Assembly (NCBI RefSeq): GCF_001456025.1
Contig: NZ_LMTZ01000077.1
Span: forward strand, 102,057-166,056
DNA: 64,000 nt
Source: Mastigocoleus testarum BC008
GTDB lineage: Bacteria > Cyanobacteriota > Cyanobacteriia > Cyanobacteriales > Nostocaceae
Direction: 5' to 3'
Shown here: positions 1 through 8,725 of the stretch, in pieces
How the letters are laid out: each line of letters starts with the position of its first letter
Numbering within the stretch: the stretch's first letter is position 1
The notes under the pieces: generated by a model
Database searches by the model: none
What the model saw: the letters and a program-made list of their open reading frames with translations, nothing else
What the model was told of the DNA's origin: nothing
Translations under genes and position numbers: made by a program

Positions 1-59
1 AGGTTAGGAGGGGGTCACTTGGGGAGGTTAGGAGGGGGTCACTTGGGGAGGTTAAGAGG
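1..59. repeat. 24-bp tandem repeat cut by the left window edge
   Basis: Two complete copies of a 24-base unit (starting AGGTTAGGAGG and ending CACTTGGGG) lie at 1-24 and 25-48, and a third, degenerate copy begins at 49. The array probably continues to the left of the window. It lies downstream of the dgt stop codon. Confidence 0.8.
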
Positions 60-127
60 ATGTTAAGAAACTTAGGACGGTGTCATTTACCAAAGTTTTC
101 ACCACAAACAAAGCGAATAAAACTGCA

Positions 128-1450
128 CTAACCCAAAGAAATACCACTCAATTCCTGAAACAAACTAGTTGCATAAGAATCAGTCATTCCGGAAATATAA
201 TCCGTAATTTTTAGAATTTTGCTATAGGTATCTTCATCACTATTAGATCGATATTCTTCCGGAAGCAGGTAAGAAATTAACTTTCCTTTCTCACTATTTG
301 TGAGAGCTGCATTGACAAACTTCGCAAATAATTTACCTAAAATTTCGTACCCAGCAATACGAATCCTTAAAACATCTCGATGCTGGAAAACTTTGCTAGC
401 GATCGTTTTGCGAATTTCTTCCATATTTTGTGCGTAACTTCCCAAAGATAATAAATCTCGATCAAACTCTCCGGAAAGGATTTTTGGTTCGTAATCTAGG
501 AAAATTTCTGCAGCTTTAGTGACAAGCTTATTAATGGATTCAGCCCGTAGATGCTTAATAATTTCTGCTTCCTCTTTATTCTTTAAGTTAAGACCTGCAA
601 TATCTTGAAGTAAATTTCGGGCTTCATGAAAGGAAAGATAACCCATGCGGAAAGCATCTTCAATATCAACAATCGAATAACAGATATCATCAGCAGCTTC
701 CACCAGAAATGCAAGAGGATGTCGCGACCACCAAGCAACACTATCATTACGACGAATTAATCCAACAGTTTCAGCCACTTGAGTAAATAAATCTTTTTCA
801 GCTTGAAAGAAACTATATTTTTTAACACTGCTACCAGAATAACCATTAAGTATATGTTCGGGAATAAAAGATTCTCTGGGATATTTTGTAAAAGCCGCTA
901 AAGTTGGACAGGTAAGCTGCATTCCCCCTAAACGTGGCGACATTTCTAATTTTGCGATTGTTCGAAAACCTTGAGCGTTTCCTTCAAATAATTCAAAATC
1001 AGCCTTTTGCGAATCATTGAGCAACTTCTCAACTGAATTGTCATAATTCCCAAACCAAGACTCGAATCCAATTTGGATTGCATCTTCACCAGCATGACCG
1101 AAGGGTGGGTTACCAATATCATGGGCTAAACAAGCAGCAGAAATAATATCGCCAAAATCTGCAGCACTAAAACCATCTCGGTCGAGCTTGTGTCTGTTAA
1201 CGATTTCGCAACCAACCATTCTCCCTAAAGAACGACCAACACAAGAAACTTCCAAACTATGGATTAGACGAGTGCGAACGTAATCGTTGGTGGAAAGAGA
1301 AAAAACTTGGGTTTTATCTTTAAGACGACGGAAGGGAAATGAAAAAACTAAGCGATCATAATCTTTCTGAAAACAGGTTCTATCCCAGTGGATATCTTCT
1401 GACTCTGATTTTCCCAATCTTTGTGGAGTGAGAAGTTTTTTCCAATCCAT
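128..1450 (-). CDS. dgt: Deoxyguanosinetriphosphate triphosphohydrolase (dGTPase), HD superfamily
   Basis: The enzyme hydrolyses dGTP (or dNTPs) to the nucleoside and triphosphate in the cytoplasm, so controlling the dNTP pool. The 440-residue protein shows the N-terminal RTRxxHS motif (H64), the HD pair at H110-D111 in AHDIGNPPFGH, and a further histidine at H119, which together form the metal site of the HD phosphohydrolase family. Length fits the dGTPase-like family. The ATG start at 1450 gives the usual family N-terminus with an HWDRTCFQKDYDRL-type segment. It stands alone, with 353 bases separating it from the divergent gene at 1804. The exact nucleotide preference (dGTP only or all dNTPs) cannot be read from sequence. 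Confidence 0.93.
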   Translation of the reverse strand: MDWKKLLTPQRLGKSESEDIHWDRTCFQKDYDRLVFSFPFRRLKDKTQVFSLSTNDYVRTRLIHSLEVSCVGRSLGRMVGCEIVNRHKLDRDGFSAADFGDIISAACLAHDIGNPPFGHAGEDAIQIGFESWFGNYDNSVEKLLNDSQKADFELFEGNAQGFRTIAKLEMSPRLGGMQLTCPTLAAFTKYPRESFIPEHILNGYSGSSVKKYSFFQAEKDLFTQVAETVGLIRRNDSVAWWSRHPLAFLVEAADDICYSIVDIEDAFRMGYLSFHEARNLLQDIAGLNLKNKEEAEIIKHLRAESINKLVTKAAEIFLDYEPKILSGEFDRDLLSLGSYAQNMEEIRKTIASKVFQHRDVLRIRIAGYEILGKLFAKFVNAALTNSEKGKLISYLLPEEYRSNSDEDTYSKILKITDYISGMTDSYATSLFQELSGISLG

Positions 1451-1803
1451 AATTGATATTTTGTGTAGATATTACTCAGATAAATTTATTTATCGAAATT
1501 AATTAGCAAAAATACATTGTTATTCTAGTGATTTTCTCAACTAGCAAACAAAAAATTATCCTGACATTACTCAACTCACTGTTGAAGAAAGAAAAACAAC
1601 CAAATAAAGTATGTAGATTTGGACTATGCGATCGATAAGTGAAACTTCATACTGAAGCAAATTTGTATAAGGGAACAAAAAAACTGTGTGTAAATCTTAT
1701 TTACCCCACAAGAATGAAAAATCATAAATCACCACTCGTATAAGAAACAATCTGCATCACTCCACGTCATCAAACACAACTGCTTGAAGAGGAAATCGAA
1801 GCT
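1451..1803. other. Spacer between divergent dgt and the 1804 gene
   Basis: This AT-rich spacer must hold the promoters of both divergent genes. A purine-rich GAGGAAAT ribosome-binding site lies just before the ATG at 1804. I see no RNA gene or small reading frame in it. Confidence 0.5.
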
Positions 1804-2475
1804 ATGGCTAGCTTTCGTCGTTGGAAAAATGGAACTGCTGCATTTCTTGCAATAGCAATCTCAACAGGGACAATAACTCCTTTATTTAGCTTGAATCGAG
1901 CAAACGCCCAAGTCATTTTCGGAGAACCAAGGAGAGTTTCAATCTCCGCTGGAGCAACTCTTCCTGTTACCTATGAAAAAGATAAAATTGTTGTTGCTCC
2001 TGATGAAACTCTGGATTTAACTTTAAAAGTAGCGAGTGATATTGTTGACAGGTCTGGTAATCTCTTAATTCCCAAAAATACTGAAATTAAAGGTGAATTG
2101 AGACCTGCAAGCGATCGAGACTCAGATAAAGGTTCTCAGTTTGTAGCTGAAGAGTTAATTTTTCCCAACGGAGATCGTCAATCCATTGACGCAGCTTCGG
2201 ATGTAGTCACGAACATAGAAAAAATCAAAAAAGGTTCTGACTCAAGCAAAATATTGCAAGATGCAGCTATCGGTGCGGGTGCTGCTGCTGTCATAGAATT
2301 GCTTACAGGTGACAGGGATATAGATATTTTAGGTCCAGTAGCTGGTGCTGGTGCTGGTGCTTTAGCAAGCGTTCTGTTACGAAAGAAAACAGTTGAAGTT
2401 GTTGTCATCAATCCCGAAAAAGATTTAGATGTCACCCTAGATTCGGATTTAGTAATTTCCTTGTCCCGTAATTAA
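1804..2475 (+). CDS. Secreted conserved protein, paralogue of the C-terminal domain of the SLH protein at 3031
   Basis: The 223-residue protein begins with a signal peptide (basic start RRWKNG, hydrophobic stretch to about residue 30, cleavage near ANAQ at about 36). The mature part starts with a beta-rich region around LPVTYEKDKIVVAPDETLDL, passes through NTEIKGELRPA and GSQFVAEELIFPNG, and ends in a glycine/alanine-rich hydrophobic segment (GAGAAAVIELLTG, AGAGAGALASVLL). The same succession of motifs forms the C-terminal half of the protein encoded at 3031-4272, so the two are paralogues. A good intrinsic terminator follows at 2520. Function is unknown. The Gly/Ala-rich segment could insert into or lie on a membrane, but this is inference. 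Confidence 0.85.
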   Translation: MASFRRWKNGTAAFLAIAISTGTITPLFSLNRANAQVIFGEPRRVSISAGATLPVTYEKDKIVVAPDETLDLTLKVASDIVDRSGNLLIPKNTEIKGELRPASDRDSDKGSQFVAEELIFPNGDRQSIDAASDVVTNIEKIKKGSDSSKILQDAAIGAGAAAVIELLTGDRDIDILGPVAGAGAGALASVLLRKKTVEVVVINPEKDLDVTLDSDLVISLSRN

Positions 2476-3030
2476 TAATTATTTTTTCTTTCTTTTTAAC
2501 CTTAATCATCCTATTAACTGGGTTCTCATTAAAAGAACCCTTTTTTTATGCGTTTTTATAATGATGAAATTGAATGAAAATTCGGCGATTTTATATAAAT
2601 ACACCGTTTGAGGATATTAACGATTTTTTATTTATAGTGTAAATCATCCGAAAAGGCGACTAAGAGAAAATACGAAGTACATTGATTTATATCTAGTAAT
2701 ACTCCGCAGATTCTCGTTGGTGCAAGCCTACATCATGGGTTTAAAATACCTGTGGGTAAAGTGAAATTCCATTATCAACAACAAAAATAAAGTCATATTC
2801 ACTTCTATATAGTTTATTATCTCATTTGCTAAATAAAATAATTTTCTGGGAAAAGTAAGCAACTATTTGATTGTGAATACGTCAAGATTATTTCATTATT
2901 TACCTATACTTTTAATTATATTTTACTTCAGCAAAAATATAATTTTCATTAGTTTAAAATGGAACATTTTATTTTGAGTATTGTCTGAATAATTAACAGA
3001 ATTAAACAGAATAAATTGGGGTTAAAATAA
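2476..3030. other. Spacer between the two paralogous secreted-protein genes
   Basis: This 555-base AT-rich spacer starts with the terminator of the upstream gene. The rest, presumably the promoter and leader of the SLH gene, shows no supported reading frame or RNA. The terminator and the length argue that the two paralogues are transcribed separately. Confidence 0.5.
2520..2547 (+). terminator. Intrinsic terminator after the secreted-protein gene
   Basis: A perfect 7-base-pair stem GGGTTCT/AGAACCC (2520-2526 and 2534-2540) with a 7-base loop is followed at once by seven T residues (2541-2547). Confidence 0.88.
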
Positions 3031-4272
3031 ATGTTTGGAAAATCTAGTTGGCAATCTAAATGTGCTGCAGTTATGGCAATTGGAATTACAGCCGGAAGTA
3101 TTGCACCGTTAGTTGCTTCTGCACCTGCTTTGGCTCAATCTAATTTTTATGACGTTTCATCTAATTATTGGGCTGCAGAATTTATTCAAGAGTTAGCACG
3201 ACGAGATGTCATTGCTGGATTTCCCGATGGTTCTTTTCGTCCAGAGCAACCAGTCACCCGAGCTCAATTCGCTGCAATGATTCGTAAAGCTTTCCAAAAA
3301 GCACCTGAACGTAGAGCAGTTAATTTCAACGACGTATCTAGAAATTATTGGGCTTACGGCGCAATTCAAGAAGCTTACACCACAGGTTTCTTGTCTGGAT
3401 ATCCCGGTAATCGCTTTGCACCCAATCAAAATATTCCTCGGGAACAGGTCTTAGTTTCCCTTGCTAACGGCTTAGATTACAGCCCAAGCAATAGCTCAAT
3501 CAACACGCTGCAGTACTACAATGATTCGTTTAATATTTCCAACTACGCTCGTCGTCCAATTGCTGCAGCAACAGAAAAACAAATAGTAGTTAACTACCCT
3601 AACGTTCAGTCCCTCAATCCTAAAGCAACAGCAACAAGAGCCCAAGTTGCAGCTTTTATTTATCAAGCATTAGTTAGTAACAACCAAGCGTCAGCAATCT
3701 CCTCCCCCTACATCGTAGCTTTTAAATCATCTCCACCCACTCCTGTTGCAGTTACCATTCCTGCAGAAACCGTAATTCCTGTTAAATACGACAAAGCAGA
3801 AAAAATTCTGGTGACAAAAGATGAGACTGCACCTTTGACGCTCACGGTATCTCAAAACGTAATTACAGATAGAGGAGATATTGTAATTCCTGCTGGTAGC
3901 CAAGTTATAGGAGAACTCAAGCCTGCTGAAGGTGGCTCCCAATTTGTAGCTCAAAAATTAGTTTTAACTTCTGGTCAAGAGTACAATATCGATGCAAATT
4001 CAGAAGTGATTACTAAAACTGAAACAGTTAAAAAGGGCAGTAGACTTCGCTCCACCCTCAAAAATGCAGCCCTTGGTGCAGGTGCAGCAGCAGCGATCGC
4101 AGGAGTAACTGGCGATCGCGCAATAGCAACAGAAGAAGTCTTAGGTGGTGCTGCAGTTGGTAGCTTAGTTGGTCTTTTCTTTGGGAAAAAGAGTGTTGAC
4201 CTGATTGTCATCGATCCAGATACTGACCTGCAAATGACAATTGAAGAACAGTTTGAAGTCTCATTGCGATGA
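3031..4272 (+). CDS. S-layer homology (SLH) domain protein with shared C-terminal domain
   Basis: The 413-residue protein has a signal peptide ending near ALAQS (about 36). SLH repeats follow: FYDVSSNYWAAEFIQELARRDVIAGFPDGSFRP at about 39-72, a second at about 97-135 (FNDVSRNYWAYGAI, GYPGNRFAPNQNI), and a degenerate third to about 215 ending in KATATRAQVAAFIYQAL. SLH domains bind cell-wall polysaccharide, so the protein is probably anchored at the cell envelope. Residues from about 240 match the secreted protein at 1804-2475, including VIPVKYDKAEKILVT, GSQFVAQKLVL and the Gly/Ala-rich hydrophobic segment. The function of that domain is unknown. Confidence 0.9.
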   Translation: MFGKSSWQSKCAAVMAIGITAGSIAPLVASAPALAQSNFYDVSSNYWAAEFIQELARRDVIAGFPDGSFRPEQPVTRAQFAAMIRKAFQKAPERRAVNFNDVSRNYWAYGAIQEAYTTGFLSGYPGNRFAPNQNIPREQVLVSLANGLDYSPSNSSINTLQYYNDSFNISNYARRPIAAATEKQIVVNYPNVQSLNPKATATRAQVAAFIYQALVSNNQASAISSPYIVAFKSSPPTPVAVTIPAETVIPVKYDKAEKILVTKDETAPLTLTVSQNVITDRGDIVIPAGSQVIGELKPAEGGSQFVAQKLVLTSGQEYNIDANSEVITKTETVKKGSRLRSTLKNAALGAGAAAAIAGVTGDRAIATEEVLGGAAVGSLVGLFFGKKSVDLIVIDPDTDLQMTIEEQFEVSLR

Positions 4273-4303
4273 TTGTCTTGAAATTCAGGAATCAGGACAG
4301 AAG

Positions 4304-4360
4304 TAATGAGTAATGAGTAACAAGTAGTAAGTAATGAGTAATAAGTAATGAGTAATGAGT
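4304..4360. repeat. Short tandem repeat of the GTAATGA(GTAA) type
   Basis: Heptamer-like units (AGTAATG, AGTAATA, AGTAACA) are repeated in tandem. This resembles the STRR sequences known from spacers of heterocystous cyanobacteria. Just downstream (about 4452-4481) is a palindrome-rich ACGCTGTCGCGTCACGC segment of the dispersed-repeat type. Confidence 0.7.
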
Positions 4361-4489
4361 TTGGATTTATGAGATAGCTTTAGCTAATACAAATGTATTA
4401 TTATCCAGTGAATGCTTATAGATTATTGCATTAAGAACTTCCCAATCCCTATATGACGCTGTCGCGTCACGCTAAGCTAACGCCAATCC

Positions 4490-5809
4490 CTAACCCCCAA
4501 CAGACGGTAACCAAATTAAAAATGTAGTTCCAGGTTTGTCAGACAATGGGATTGCTGAGTTTAAAGCAGGGCTAAAAATCTGAATCTCGCCCTGCATTTG
4601 CTCTATCAATTGTTTGGCGATAGTTAAACCCAATCCCGTACCAGGAATTTCTGTTTCAGCTTGCGCTCCACGGTAACCACGTTCGCCAATATGCTTTAGA
4701 TCCATTTGCGAAATACCAGGACCATTGTCACTAATAGCTATTCCTTGAAAGCCGTCTTTTTCGTGACCTACTGTAATCGCAACCTTACCACCGGCAGGAG
4801 TATACTTCAAAGCATTGTCAATAATATTACTGAAAACTTCCGTTAGGGCTTTAGAGTTAGCATTTACAGGAGATAAATTGGCAGGTATTTCTGCCGTTAA
4901 TCCCAAACCCCTCTCTTGAGCGATTGCACGGGCCGAAATCAGTAAAGGGTCTAATATATCTTCCAAGTAGCATTCACCCCCTTCCTCGCCCGCTCCGGGC
5001 AATAATAATGGCACATCTGAAGAAGGTTGTTGTACAGTTGCTTTCACTAAGACTTTATCCCCCGGCAACTTAGGAGCGACTATATCTGCTGTTGTAAGGT
5101 TAATAACCTCGTCAAAATGAACTAGTAATTCCCTTAGGCGATCGCTCTCCCGAATAATCGATGTGGCAACGTCTCTGTTTACATCCCCGGGACGCAGGCG
5201 CTTGACCAATAGTTTGCCAAAAGTTCGTAATGCGGTAAGTGGATTGCGAAATTGATGCAGTAAATTGTCTAATAAATCCTGTTGCTTTTCCTGAAGGATT
5301 TGTTGTTGTTCTAGCTCAGAACGCAACCATGCTTGTCGACGATCCAAAATGCAGGCGATCGCCAGCGTTCTTGCAATTCTTTCAATCTCATCCCGTTCGC
5401 TATCTTTCCAGCCACGGTCATCTCTCACCGTCACAAATAACCCCATAATTGCATTTTCATGAACTAGGGGTAAAACAATTTGGTCGCCACGAAATAAATA
5501 TTCTTCCTGGGAGTGGCAATTCTCTTCATCTCCTCCCTTAGATTCTTGCGGAACTGAAATTAATTCTTGTACACCTGTTAATAGCTTCTGATTCAGATTG
5601 GGCAAAACTTTATTTTTATCGCTTTGTTGCCATAATCCTGTCTCTGGATAAACTGCAATTGGTACTAATTTAGCTTCGCTTATTGAAGAGGCTTCTACCA
5701 ATTCTTGGGTCAAATACACTATGCTCAAAGACGCTCCCAGCCCTTGGGCTAACAGTGCCATCTGCTCTCTACAAAGAGCCACATACTCAGAACTGGCGGT
5801 GCTTAACAT
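4490..5809 (-). CDS. GAF-like domain sensor histidine kinase
   Basis: This cytoplasmic two-component sensor kinase has no membrane segment. An N-terminal GAF-like sensor region (about 10-155) is followed by a short coiled coil, a HisKA domain with the phosphoacceptor in HQFRNPLT (about residue 185 from the ATG chosen), and a HATPase domain with the N box NIIDNALKYTPAG, G1 box DNGPGIS and G2 box GTGLGLTIAKQL near the C-terminus. I chose the ATG at 5809 because the only longer start is a TTG eight codons upstream. No response regulator lies next to it, so it is an orphan kinase with unknown signal and partner. Confidence 0.9.
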   Translation of the reverse strand: MLSTASSEYVALCREQMALLAQGLGASLSIVYLTQELVEASSISEAKLVPIAVYPETGLWQQSDKNKVLPNLNQKLLTGVQELISVPQESKGGDEENCHSQEEYLFRGDQIVLPLVHENAIMGLFVTVRDDRGWKDSERDEIERIARTLAIACILDRRQAWLRSELEQQQILQEKQQDLLDNLLHQFRNPLTALRTFGKLLVKRLRPGDVNRDVATSIIRESDRLRELLVHFDEVINLTTADIVAPKLPGDKVLVKATVQQPSSDVPLLLPGAGEEGGECYLEDILDPLLISARAIAQERGLGLTAEIPANLSPVNANSKALTEVFSNIIDNALKYTPAGGKVAITVGHEKDGFQGIAISDNGPGISQMDLKHIGERGYRGAQAETEIPGTGLGLTIAKQLIEQMQGEIQIFSPALNSAIPLSDKPGTTFLIWLPSVGG

Positions 5810-6080
5810 TTTGTAACGCTTACTTGCAATCAATAACTAGAAAAATAAAATCTATTTGTTTTTCTCTTCCTATAAAGATTAATTAAACCACTGAAAGTTA
5901 TGCATTCCCCAAATGTATTATATATCGATATTCTAATGGTTTATATTCGTTTAAAGATATTATTTCTATGGTATGCAAAAGTTAAAAGCAGTTGATTTTT
6001 AGGTTTAAAACTTTTATAATTACGACGGGTTTTGTAGCTATCACTACAATCTATTAAGCTTGAAAGAGGAGGAAAATAGG

Positions 6081-6404
6081 TTGGCTAGGAGACGCAAGCG
6101 CAAGAGTCGTCGTCGCCAAGAAGGACGTCGTATTTTAGAGAATGTGCCTCAGTTTAGCATAGAGAGTGGCGATGATAAGCCTGTAACAGCAGCAAGAAAA
6201 TTTATTCAAGCAGAAGGTATTGTCCCACCAGCTTTGTTACTTGTAAAGCGTAATGAGCATACAACCGATCGTTATTTTTGGGCAGAAAAAGGACTGTTCG
6301 GTGCTCAATACGTTGAGGAAAACCACTTTTTATTTCCTAGTTTGAGGACATTAGAGGAGGATTCTACTCGAGAAATGCTAGCTGTTGTAGCTGCTGCTCG
6401 TTAG
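6081..6404 (+). CDS. DUF3155 family protein
   Basis: The small basic protein (107 residues from the TTG at 6081) begins with a very Arg/Lys-rich stretch (ARRRKRKSRRRQEGRR) followed by a compact domain with RYFWAEKGLFGAQYVEENHFLFPSL. It matches the cyanobacteria-specific DUF3155 family as I recall it. The start was chosen because a strong GAGGAGG ribosome-binding site (about 6066-6072) is correctly spaced for the TTG at 6081. The in-frame TTG at 6060 would precede that site. The basic tail suggests nucleic-acid binding, but this is inference and the function is unknown. Confidence 0.82.
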   Translation: MARRRKRKSRRRQEGRRILENVPQFSIESGDDKPVTAARKFIQAEGIVPPALLLVKRNEHTTDRYFWAEKGLFGAQYVEENHFLFPSLRTLEEDSTREMLAVVAAAR

Positions 6405-6902
6405 TTAAAGGGGTTGATAATTTTATTTATTTTTATCTCTCCTTTAGAGTTTGAATACAGTTCTTAAAAACTATTAACTGGCAAAAGTGATTAGTTTGCA
6501 TCTAAAATTCAGATTTTTTTAAACTTTTTTGCAGGATTGCCAGTAAATTACTTCCTTAATGAGTTAAGGGCAATTTTGACTACCCTCAACTGCCGTTTTG
6601 TTACGGGGTAGATTTTTACACAAAAGAATGCACCAAACAATTGCAATGAAGCAAATTATCCCAAGTAAAGCGTTGGTATATCATCCACGATATTGCCTGG
6701 GATAATTTGTTGTAAATGCTTCCGAGCTATCCTAACCTTAGTATGCTCGTCTTGTCACTAAGTGTACTCTTTCAAGAAAGATTGTTTTTCTCCACGATAT
6801 TACATCGTGGAGATTCATAAAGTTTTTGTTTGTAATTCTCCCAACTTTCTGTCTTTAAGAACTGAAACTCAAACTCGCAGGCTTGTTACGAACAGTGTTG
6901 AG
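6405..6902. other. Long spacer between convergent genes, with several inverted repeats
   Basis: This 498-base region lies between two convergent gene ends, so it is not needed for promoters of flanking genes. It contains a perfect 12-base inverted repeat (6652-6663 and 6698-6709, arm CAAATTATCCCA), a perfect 9-base-pair hairpin (6791-6799 and 6805-6813, arm CTCCACGAT), and a CTACCC/GGGGTAG pair near 6579-6611. The word CCACGATATT occurs in both structures. No convincing protein-coding frame was found. It may encode a small RNA. Confidence 0.4.
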
Positions 6903-7433
6903 TTATTCAACAGTCTTTAACTGTAATGTCCGCTGTAACTCTATGAGTTCATCTCGGTGGGCTATTACAGTTATTTTGCTTGGGAATTTTTGTTTGCTAT
7001 CGCTTGCTTCCAGTCGAAGCAAAACATTCTCAAGCTTTTTAGCTTTTTTCCAATAAAATATACCGCTTGCAGGTGAAAGTAAGACTATCCCCAAAAAAGC
7101 AATACTGAAGCGGGGGAAAAGCTGTGATAAAACCAGCGAGATACACAGTAAACCAATTGCTGACAATAGCGTGAGAAAGATAGCTAGAAACCAGCTTGGT
7201 CTAACAAAGCCAGTCATGGTCACTTGGTTCGCTTGCGGGTCCACCGCTGTCACTCGGTAAGACCTCGCTTTAAAATAATCCTGCAACTGAGGCATTAAAG
7301 TAGCTTCATCTTTTTCTGATGCCAGTTGTGCTGTTTGTGTCCGGTCTTTAGTCGATGCACGAATAAAGAAGAATTGACCGACACAGAGCAATAAGGTTAG
7401 CAACAACGTAGATGGCAGGATAGGGGTATCCAT
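6903..7433 (-). CDS. Probable cofactor assembly of complex C subunit B (CCB-type) protein
   Basis: The 176-residue membrane protein starts with a hydrophobic helix (about 6-24, followed by FFIRASTKDRT), has a soluble stretch and then two adjacent helices at about 80-125. The opening LPSTLLLTLLL...FFFIRASTKDRT and the order of helices fit the cyanobacterial CCB family, homologous to chloroplast CCB proteins that attach heme c(n) covalently to cytochrome b6. The assignment rests on remembered family features. It lies 52 bases downstream of a PadR-type regulator on the same strand, so the two may be co-transcribed. Confidence 0.6.
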   Translation of the reverse strand: MDTPILPSTLLLTLLLCVGQFFFIRASTKDRTQTAQLASEKDEATLMPQLQDYFKARSYRVTAVDPQANQVTMTGFVRPSWFLAIFLTLLSAIGLLCISLVLSQLFPRFSIAFLGIVLLSPASGIFYWKKAKKLENVLLRLEASDSKQKFPSKITVIAHRDELIELQRTLQLKTVE

Positions 7434-7485
7434 GGCTAATTATTAGTTCCGTAATGGAGGCGACTTGTTCATTATTAATTATTGG

Positions 7486-7833
7486 CTAATTTGTCCTCTT
7501 ACTGATGTACTGTTGCCATAGATTCGCTAAGTCTTGTGCTTGAGTTTGCCACTGGGGAGAAACTTGGTACATCCGTCGAGGACGTCCGCGTCCCTCGAGT
7601 TTTTTCCAATAACCGGTGATAGCCTTTTCGTCTTCCAAAAATTTGATTGCACTATAAAGCACTGTATCTGAAAGTCGATAGGTCGTATATTCGGTTTCTA
7701 ATTTTTGGATCAACTCGGTTCCGTACGACTCTCCTTGTAGCAAAACATACAAGATATAACAGACTGCTAGTTCTTGACAAAGATAAGTTGGCGGAGGATT
7801 CTCAAAGTACTGATATATATCCTCAAGTCTCAT
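7486..7833 (-). CDS. PadR-like winged-helix transcriptional regulator
   Basis: The 115-residue protein has the PadR fold: a first helix region with YILYVLLQGESYGTELIQKLE, a recognition region YRLSDTVLYSAIKFLEDEKAI, and a beta wing GYWKKLEGRGRPRRMYQVSP. PadR proteins are dimeric DNA-binding regulators. Cyanobacterial relatives include the clock-related protein Pex, but this copy is shorter and I cannot assign it to Pex. It precedes the CCB-like gene on the same strand, and the target genes are unknown. Confidence 0.85.
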   Translation of the reverse strand: MRLEDIYQYFENPPPTYLCQELAVCYILYVLLQGESYGTELIQKLETEYTTYRLSDTVLYSAIKFLEDEKAITGYWKKLEGRGRPRRMYQVSPQWQTQAQDLANLWQQYISKRTN

Positions 7834-7990
7834 GGTTAATGAATGGCTAAAAAATATGCCCGATAATTGAGCCTAAATCTCGATTGTGAGTATATAGTGC
7901 AATCCCTCAATAAGTAAGTGTATAACGCTACTTAAACTGAATTGCCAAACCACAAACGAAATAAAGTAATGTTTACACTAACACCTTAGG
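7834..7990. other. Spacer upstream of the PadR gene and of the structured RNA candidate
   Basis: This is presumably the promoter region for the PadR gene (minus strand) and for the RNA candidate that starts near 7990 (plus strand). A TACACT hexamer at 7974-7979 could serve as a -10 element for the RNA, though I see no good -35 at the right distance. Confidence 0.3.
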
Positions 7991-8173
7991 GAAAGATTAG
8001 GCAGCACAGGGGCTCTAAGAGTATACAATTACTCAACCTATAGGCTGCATGTGAGGAGCATTTGCTGACAGCAGCATTGCTACCGTCTGTGTGTCGAGTG
8101 ATGCCGAGCGTGTGAGGACTGCCTAAGCATAAAATGGCACCTAAGCAATTTTAAAGGCAAAATGCGTTTTTTT
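7990..8173 (+). ncRNA. Candidate structured RNA with its own terminator
   Basis: An 8-base-pair closing stem TTAGGCAG/CTGCCTAA (7997-8004 with 8119-8126) is continued by CACA/TGTG (8005-8008 with 8111-8114) and GCTC/GAGC (8012-8015 with 8106-8109). These enclose a perfect GAGTA/TACTC hairpin (8019-8023 with 8030-8034), a CCTATAGG palindrome and a GCTG/CAGC-rich arm. A terminator-like hairpin with seven T residues follows at 8145-8173. No open frame occupies it. It does not resemble 6S, SRP, tmRNA or RNase P RNA as far as I can tell. It could be a stand-alone small RNA or a leader, but the next gene begins over 500 bases away. Confidence 0.5.
8145..8173 (+). terminator. Terminator-like hairpin of the RNA candidate
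   Basis: GCA-A-TTTT pairs with AAAA-TGC around an AAAGGC loop, with one bulged A, and is followed by a G and then seven T residues (8167-8173). The stem is AT-rich and therefore of moderate strength. Confidence 0.55.
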
Positions 8174-8725
8174 ACATAAAAATTAACAAATACTTTGTTT
8201 GACGGTAATTATCCCAGTATTAGTGGTTAAAGATGAAGCATCTTTAGCCAGTTATTTCAAAGTACTTGTACTTAAGCCTTTGTTAGCTAGACTTCTCATA
8301 CCTACACTTGCTGCAGTGTAAATATTTTTTTGATGTCAGCAGGGTGTAACCCCTCACTGAGGTATTTGAGTTGATATCAAACGATTGTAGATAATTTGCA
8401 GCTTAATGGTTATATACAAAATTTTCAAAAAAAATAATTTAGATATAATTTACTCCCTTACCGATGTGATTTATGAAGTTTTACTTCCTATGGTGGTCTT
8501 ACCTCAATGGTAATAAACTAATGCAAAAGGATTGTTGGAACTGAGCTAGCCGCAAATATCATGCAAGCAGAGTGTTTAATCTGGCTTGTATCGAGTTTAG
8601 GTTAATCAATTCAAACATAATTATCAGTATTAATCACAGATTCTGCGTACTTGAAATATTATTAGAGCAATGTGATAAGTGTCATAGTGAATTTATCAAA
8701 CGCCTAGCGCGTGGACGATCAATAT
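8174..8725. other. AT-rich spacer upstream of the DUF3611 gene
   Basis: A small hairpin ACACT/AGTGT (around 8319-8334) lies before a T-run. Otherwise no RNA or reading frame of substance was seen. The promoter of the DUF3611 gene should be here. Confidence 0.35.

Noticed and set aside
6791..6813. Hairpin as an intrinsic terminator for the CCB-like gene
   Set aside because: On the minus strand the hairpin is followed by A residues rather than T residues, and on the plus strand by ATTCAT.
7990..8173. Identification of the structured RNA as 6S, SRP or a cobalamin riboswitch
   Set aside because: The closing stem and loops do not show the hallmark sequences of those classes, and no cobalamin or transport gene follows.
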